Shown: positions 59,535-64,000 of the stretch, one piece after another | How the letters are laid out: each line of letters begins with the position of its first letter | Position numbering within the stretch: position 1 is the stretch's first letter | Source of the DNA: Streptomyces sp. NBC_01451 | GTDB lineage: Bacteria; Actinomycetota; Actinomycetes; Streptomycetales; Streptomycetaceae | Direction: 5' to 3' | DNA length: 64,000 nucleotides | Assembly (NCBI RefSeq): GCF_036227485.1 | Contig: NZ_CP109479.1 | Span: forward strand, 6,076,001 to 6,140,000 | Position numbers and translations under genes: made by a program | The notes under the pieces: generated by a model | The model's database searches: none | Told to the model about the DNA's origin: nothing | Seen by the model: only the letters and a program-made list of their open reading frames with translations

Positions 59535-61032
59535 GCGCTCCGCTGGGGGCGGGATCTTCGGCCGCGGGCCTGTGGGGGCTGGTCGCGCAGTTCCCCGCGA
59601 CCCTGTCGGTGGGCGCGTCCCGCGCCACCGACTGGATCAGGTCGCGCAGCCCGGCCACGTACAGCCGCATGTTCTTCCGCGCCACGTCCGTGTCCGGGTA
59701 GCGGGCCGCGAACTGGAGGCCCTCGTGGAGGCGGGTGGTCCAGGCGCACACCTGGTCGCCGTAGGAGACCCGGATCAGCCCGTACGCCTTCAGGTCGTCC
59801 CACCTCTCCGAGCCCGCGATGCCCCGGGTGTCGACGAACGACACGATCGAGTACAGGTCCGGTGAGGTGGGCCGGAAGTCGGAGCCCAGGAGCTTCAGCA
59901 CCCGGGCGATGGGCATCCTCGACAGCGGTCGCTTGGCCCGCAGCGCGTTGCGGACCAGGTTCAGCGCGCCGTCGAAGTCCGACACCTCGCCCACCGGGAT
60001 CTCGATCGGCGCGCCGCCCACGTACCAGCCCACCGAGTCCGACCACTCCGACCTGGCCCGGGTGTGGAAGGGCACGACGGTGCGGTACACCTGCTGGCCG
60101 CTGATCTCGCGCACGATGAGCGCGGTGGCCGCGAGGATGCCGGTCATGCTGCCGCCGTACGGACGGCAGTACGCCTCGAACGCCGCCGCGTCCGCGTCGT
60201 CCGTGAGCCACTCCCGCATCAACTTCTGCGTGGGCAGCGGTCCTTCGGGGTCGAGGCCGAGGTCGACGGGGAAGTTCGGCAGCTTGCCGTCGCACCGGGC
60301 GATGAACTTCCGCCACTCGTCGACGATCGAGTGGGTCTCGTCGATCCCGTCGGCGTGCGAACGCTCGCTCGCGCAGAAGTCGACGTAACTGGCGACCGGC
60401 GCCGTGTCCACCGTCCTGCCGTCGAGGCCGGCCGTGTAGAGCTGGTGGATCTCGTCGGCGATGCGGAAGATCGAGTACGAGTCGACGTTGGTGTGGTCGA
60501 ACGCCATGTACACGCTGGTGCCGTCGTCCCTGACGGCCGCGCTGTAGATGAAGTTCGGCCAGGTCAGCGCGTCCGCCGCGATGTCGAACCGATCCTGCAG
60601 ATAGCGCGACAGTACCGCCCCGTCCCGGAAGTCGCCGACGTCCTCGCGGTGCAGGACGACGTCCTCGGGGGCGAGCGTGAAGCGCCGCAGTTCGTCGTAG
60701 GGAGGGCTGTCGGGAGAGCCGGGCGGGCCGTCCACCCAGCGGAATCCGCTGCGCAGCGTCTCGTGCCGCAGCGTCCAGGCCCGCAACGCGCCCTGGAGGA
60801 CGTCGAGATCGACCCGCCCGGGGATGTCGAAGGCCGTACCGAGCCAGGTCGGTACGAACAGGCCGTCCTCGCGCACCGTTCGCGCGGTGCGGACGTGGGC
60901 CTCCTGTACGTACGCGGGTGGGCGGGTGTCCTCCGGCAGTTCGGCGACGCTTTCGACTGTCGTCGGATGCAGGGTCCAGGTCACGAGCCGTCCGGGCCGG
61001 ATCTCGCAACGGTGGATATCGGTCAATCGCAC
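59521..61032 (-). CDS. Standalone condensation-domain protein
   Basis: 503 residues. Condensation-type fold with MAFDHTNVDSYSIF in place of HHxxxDG (single His, variant) and downstream PPYDELR, WYVGGAPIEIP. Free-standing condensation-like enzymes can form esters/amides in lipid or peptide pathways (PapA-like); no NRPS is in the window. The last 27 residues (VAGNCATSPHRPAAEDPA) are encoded by the interspersed repeat at 59566-59602, which replaces the original stop. Confidence 0.85.
   Translation of the reverse strand: MRLTDIHRCEIRPGRLVTWTLHPTTVESVAELPEDTRPPAYVQEAHVRTARTVREDGLFVPTWLGTAFDIPGRVDLDVLQGALRAWTLRHETLRSGFRWVDGPPGSPDSPPYDELRRFTLAPEDVVLHREDVGDFRDGAVLSRYLQDRFDIAADALTWPNFIYSAAVRDDGTSVYMAFDHTNVDSYSIFRIADEIHQLYTAGLDGRTVDTAPVASYVDFCASERSHADGIDETHSIVDEWRKFIARCDGKLPNFPVDLGLDPEGPLPTQKLMREWLTDDADAAAFEAYCRPYGGSMTGILAATALIVREISGQQVYRTVVPFHTRARSEWSDSVGWYVGGAPIEIPVGEVSDFDGALNLVRNALRAKRPLSRMPIARVLKLLGSDFRPTSPDLYSIVSFVDTRGIAGSERWDDLKAYGLIRVSYGDQVCAWTTRLHEGLQFAARYPDTDVARKNMRLYVAGLRDLIQSVARDAPTDRVAGNCATSPHRPAAEDPAPSGALTRL
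59566..59602 (-). repeat. Streptomyces interspersed repeat, copy 3, inside a coding 3' end
   Basis: Reversed copy, reading GGTCGCGGGGAACTGCGCGA then CCAGCCCCCACAGG on the minus strand. It encodes the C-terminal tail of the condensation-domain protein. Confidence 0.8.
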
Positions 61033-61156
61033 GGGACTTCTCCGTTCGCATGCGTGTCACCGGGCTCCTGGATCTCGCCCGATGACACGTGCAGACCAAC
61101 GATCGGATGCATCCGAAGGAAACGCCAGAGCTCCAGGGCTTCAGGGCGCCAGGGCG

Positions 61157-62047
61157 TCAGGGCTTCAGCAGGGCGGCCAGCCGGCGCCAGCCGTCGCGGG
61201 GGAGGGCGCCCCTGGACCGGTCCTCGACGACCTGGAGGGCGACATGGTCCGCGCCCGCCGTGCGGAAGGCGTCGACCCGCGCACGGATCCGCTCCTCGCT
61301 GCCCCAGGCGAACACCGCGTCGACCAGACGGTCGCTGCCGCCGTCCGCGATGTCGTCCTCGGTGAAGCCGATGCGCAGGAAGTTGTCGGTGTAGTTCGGC
61401 AGGGTCAGATACATGGCGAGGGTGCCGCGGGCGGTGGCGCGGGCCCGCTCGGGGTCCGTCTCCAGTACGACCTTCAACTCCGGTGCCAGCAAAGGGGTTT
61501 CGCCCAGCGCCTCACGAGCCTGCGCGGTGTGCTCGGGGGTCACCAGATACGGGTGCGAGCCGGCGGCGCGGTCCCGCGAGAGCCCCAGCATCCTCGGGCC
61601 GAGCGCGGCCAGCACCCGGCGTTCGGCGGGCTGCCCGGCCGCGTCCAGAGCGTCGAGGTATGCGGCCATCGAGGCGTACGGGCGACGGTACCGTTCCGCC
61701 TGCCCCGCGTGGCTCACCCCGAGGCCGAGCAGGAAACGGCCGGGGTGGGACGCCTCCAACTCCGCGACGGCGGAAGCCGTTTCGGTGGCGTCGTACTGCC
61801 AGATGCTCTGGATGCCGGTCGCCACGACGAGCCGCGAGGTCGCCGCGACGAGCGGAACGGCGTGCCGTACGCCCGGGCTGCCGCCCAACCAGAGGGCGCG
61901 GAAGCCCAGTTCCTCCAGTTCGGCGGCGGCCTCGGCGCGCTCGGTGATGCCCTCGGGATCCTCCGAACGCAGCCCGAAACTCCAGACGCCGTACGGCCCG
62001 ACCGTTTCCTTCAGCGGGTTGACCTGCGAGGCGCTGACCTGGTTCAT
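61157..62047 (-). CDS. LLM class F420-dependent oxidoreductase
   Basis: 296 residues, luciferase-like barrel. YGVWSFGLRSEDPEGITERAEAAAE, LWLGGSP, LLGLGVSHAGQAERYRRPYASM (the conserved GLG/G segment and following loop) fit the F420 LLM subfamily I know as TIGR03620. Substrate unknown. Separated from the UPF0303 gene by 99 nt. Confidence 0.88.
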   Translation of the reverse strand: MNQVSASQVNPLKETVGPYGVWSFGLRSEDPEGITERAEAAAELEELGFRALWLGGSPGVRHAVPLVAATSRLVVATGIQSIWQYDATETASAVAELEASHPGRFLLGLGVSHAGQAERYRRPYASMAAYLDALDAAGQPAERRVLAALGPRMLGLSRDRAAGSHPYLVTPEHTAQAREALGETPLLAPELKVVLETDPERARATARGTLAMYLTLPNYTDNFLRIGFTEDDIADGGSDRLVDAVFAWGSEERIRARVDAFRTAGADHVALQVVEDRSRGALPRDGWRRLAALLKP

Positions 62048-62146
62048 CGGTTCTGTTTCCCTCCGAGTCCGGATGCCGTGCTTGGCTCCCGAAAACGGAG
62101 GGTCCCTCGGGATAATTCCCGGCGGGCGCCCTTCCGCCTGCCCCCG

Positions 62147-62680
62147 CTACACCTTGAGGAAGATCTCCAGCGCCTCCACGACCATCCGGTGGTCCTGGAG
62201 TTGGGGCAGCCCGGACACCGTCACCGCCCCGATCACGCCGACGCCCTCGACCGTGATCGGGAACGAGCCGCCGTGGGCCGCGTAGGTGCCGGGGTCGAGG
62301 CGCGAGTCGTCCTCGAACGTCGTGCCCTTGGCGCGGAAGCGGGCGCCCACCAGATAGGAGGAGGCGCCGTAACGCTCCACCACCCGGCGCTTGCGGTCGA
62401 TCCAGGCGTCGTTGTCGGGCGTCGAGCCGGGCAGGGCGGCGTGGAAGAGCTGCTGACCGGCCCGGTGGATGTCGACGGCCACCGGCGCCTGCCGCTCCCG
62501 CGCCAGCTCCACGAGCAGTGAACCCAGCGTCCACGCGTCGTCGTGCGAGAACTGCGGGAACACCAGGTGCCGTTGTTCCGCTTCGAGTTCCTCGACGCTC
62601 GGGGTGAGTTCGGGCGCGATGCGCGGACCGAGCGAGGGCTGTCCGCCCGCCTTGTGGCCGCCGGGCTTCTGACTGGTCAT
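62147..62680 (-). CDS. UPF0303 / GlcG-HbpS-like protein
   Basis: 177 residues from the ATG at 62680, overlapping the preceding stop as ATGA. The core AAHGGSFPITVEGVGVIGAVTVSGLPQ is the GlcG/HbpS-type motif. Often called heme-degrading-domain protein; ligand here is unknown. N-terminal 25 residues are low-complexity. Coupled to the oxidoreductase gene. Confidence 0.85.
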   Translation of the reverse strand: MTSQKPGGHKAGGQPSLGPRIAPELTPSVEELEAEQRHLVFPQFSHDDAWTLGSLLVELARERQAPVAVDIHRAGQQLFHAALPGSTPDNDAWIDRKRRVVERYGASSYLVGARFRAKGTTFEDDSRLDPGTYAAHGGSFPITVEGVGVIGAVTVSGLPQLQDHRMVVEALEIFLKV

Positions 62681-63777
62681 CGCAGGGTCACCGTCACCTT
62701 CTCGTTCGCGGAACGCCGGGCCGCCTCCAGTACGTCGAGCGCGGCTGCCGCCTCCAGCGCGGTCACCGGGTTGGGGCCGCCGTCGCGCAGGGCCGCGGCG
62801 ATCGCAGAGTAGTACTTCTCGTACGAGCCGGGCAGTGTCGGCTCCGGCCGTCCGCCACCCGTGAGCGGGGACTCTCCGGCCCCGACCCGCCCCCACATGC
62901 TCTCCGGTTCGAGCCCCCAGCCGGCGTCCCCCGGCCGCCCGCCCGCCTTCAGGGTGTCCTCCTGCGGATCGAGGCCGTACTTCACGTATCCGGCCCGCGA
63001 GCCCAGCACCCGGAAGCGCGGACCGAGCTGGGCGGTGGTCGCGGAGACGTACAGATGGGTGCGGACGCCGCTCGTGTGGGTGAGCGCGATGAACGTGTCG
63101 TCGTCGGTCTCGGCGCCCTGGCGGCGGATGTCCGTCTCGGCGTACACGGAGTCGACGGGCCCGAAGAGGACCAGTGCCTGGTCGACGACGTGACTGCCCA
63201 GGTCGTACAGCAGTCCGCCGAACTCCGCCGGGTCGCCGGACTCGCGCCAGCCGCCCTTGGGCCGGGGCCGCCACCGCTCGAACCGCGACTCGAACCGCCA
63301 TACGTCACCCAGCTCGCCCTCGGCGATCAGCTTGCGGAGGGTGCGGAAGTCGTGGTCCCAGCGGCGGTTCTGGAAGACGGAGAGGAGCAGTCCCTGCTGG
63401 TCGGCGAGGGCGGCGAGGTCACGCGCCTCGGCCGCCGTGCCCGCGACCGGCTTGTCGACCACGACCGGCAGGCCGGCCTTGAGGGCGGCGGTGGCCAGCG
63501 GGACGTGCGTCTTGTTCGGGGACGCGACGACGACCAGGTCCAGCTCGTCGGCGCGGGCGAACAGCTCGTCCGGGGTCGCCGCGATCCGTACGTCCGGGAA
63601 CCCGGCGCGGGCCTGTGCCTGCCGCTCGGGGTTCGCCGTGACGACCGTGTCGAGGACGAGGCCCTCGGTGGCGGCGATCAGCGGGGCGTGGAAGACGGAG
63701 CCCGCGAGGCCGTAGCCGACGAGGCCGAGACGGAGAGGGGCACCGGACGTGCGGGTCATTCCAGTCGTACCAGTCAT
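62677..63777 (-). CDS. Gfo/Idh/MocA family oxidoreductase
   Basis: 366 residues from the ATG at 63777. N-terminal Rossmann fold LRLGLVGYGLAGSVFHAPLI, then EKP-like motif VVVDKPVAGTAAEA with catalytic Lys, and a C-terminal beta-sheet domain. NAD(P)-dependent sugar or inositol dehydrogenase; substrate unknown. First gene of an operon with UPF0303; a palindrome overlaps its promoter. Confidence 0.92.
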   Translation of the reverse strand: MTGTTGMTRTSGAPLRLGLVGYGLAGSVFHAPLIAATEGLVLDTVVTANPERQAQARAGFPDVRIAATPDELFARADELDLVVVASPNKTHVPLATAALKAGLPVVVDKPVAGTAAEARDLAALADQQGLLLSVFQNRRWDHDFRTLRKLIAEGELGDVWRFESRFERWRPRPKGGWRESGDPAEFGGLLYDLGSHVVDQALVLFGPVDSVYAETDIRRQGAETDDDTFIALTHTSGVRTHLYVSATTAQLGPRFRVLGSRAGYVKYGLDPQEDTLKAGGRPGDAGWGLEPESMWGRVGAGESPLTGGGRPEPTLPGSYEKYYSAIAAALRDGGPNPVTALEAAAALDVLEAARRSANEKVTVTLR

Positions 63778-63783
63778 GCCGTC

Positions 63784-63810
63784 CACTTTCGCAACGCTGT
63801 TGCCAAAGTG
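63784..63810. promoter_or_regulatory. ROK-type operator palindrome
   Basis: ACTTTCGCAAC (63785-63795), spacer GCT, GTTGCCAAAGT (63799-63809) form a near-perfect palindrome extended by C/G outside. It lies between the divergent oxidoreductase (63777) and ROK (63835) starts, as expected for repressor-controlled sugar genes. Confidence 0.7.
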
Positions 63811-63834
63811 CAAGCAGCGGGGAGAATAGTTCCC

Positions 63835-64000
63835 GTGAACAGGACGAACGCCTCGGCCGGCCCGCCCGTGACCACCGGCGCGACCACGACCGGTACGACC
63901 ACGACCGTCACCGCCACCGTCCCGGGGGTGAACCTGCCGGCCCTGCGCAGTCACAACGCCGCGCTCGTCCTCGACCTCCTGCGCGCGGCCGGCGCCGCGG
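63835..64000 (+). CDS. ROK family transcriptional regulator, N-terminal part (cut by window end)
   Basis: The first 55 codons of a GTG-started frame. After a Thr-rich tail the sequence is NLPALRSHNAALVLDLLRAAGA, the N-terminal DNA-binding helix pattern of ROK (NagC/XylR) repressors. Probably represses the divergent Gfo/Idh/MocA operon through the palindrome at 63784. Confidence 0.75.
   Translation, partial: MNRTNASAGPPVTTGATTTGTTTTVTATVPGVNLPALRSHNAALVLDLLRAAGAA

Overview
The window is high-GC actinobacterial chromosome with strong third-position GC bias, GTG and TTG starts, DasR-type operators, a leaderless Cys leader peptide, DUF397/XRE regulators, F420 enzymes and a class E sortase. It is almost certainly Streptomyces. 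Much of the left half matches, from memory, a conserved core order of this genus: pncB/clpS, JAMM-cysO-cysM, nagE-nagF, rph, rdgB, tRNA-Leu, bcp, SMR exporter, PBP, ABC exporter.

Layout. 1-4417: two RDD membrane proteins, a small membrane protein and a secreted M6 (immune inhibitor A-like) metalloprotease. 4479-10697: split-barrel oxidoreductase, NAD salvage (pncA, pncB), clpS, DUF2017, then a sulfur module (JAMM peptidase, leader peptide, CysO sulfur carrier, CysM). 10831-16374: membrane-anchored MazF-like protein, MBL hydrolase, the GlcNAc PTS pair nagE2/nagF with DasR boxes, rph, a lipoprotein, rdgB and tRNA-Leu(UAG). 16428-22021: an accessory segment between tRNA-Leu and bcp with an HNH nuclease, an ATPase-LuxR regulator and a secreted protein that fuses a ribosome-inactivating protein (RIP) domain to a pectin methylesterase. 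22173-29629: bcp, DUF3618, GroES-like protein, guanidine-III riboswitch plus SMR exporter, class A PBP and a three-gene ABC-2 exporter. 29672-34516: LiaF-like, SGNH hydrolase, DUF445 and small membrane proteins. 34740-40140: a lipoprotein plus two tandem Ser/Thr kinases fused to periplasmic-binding-protein sensors. 40253-48574: an accessory island with hypothetical proteins, an XRE/DUF397/HATPase regulatory trio, a PLD-helicase-DUF3427 protein and a divergent SRA-HNH nuclease. It abuts a gene cut off at its C-terminus. 48928-52664: two beta-lactamase-fold serine hydrolases, an Imm51 protein and an SDR remnant. 52730-64000: VOC protein, SEC-C protein, GH30 endo-1,6-galactanase, sortase, DUF6412 and YidC-like proteins, FAH-family protein, standalone condensation-domain protein, LLM F420 oxidoreductase, UPF0303 protein, Gfo/Idh/MocA oxidoreductase and the start of a divergent ROK regulator with its probable operator.

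Most interesting points: the RIP-pectinesterase fusion, in which every RIP catalytic residue and every pectinesterase catalytic residue is recognisable; the divergent helicase/modification-dependent-nuclease pair in an island whose right edge can be placed to the base; the cysteine leader peptide ahead of a CysO that carries two residues beyond its Gly-Gly; and the guanidine-III riboswitch. Functions are assigned from sequence motifs by eye; no database search was run.
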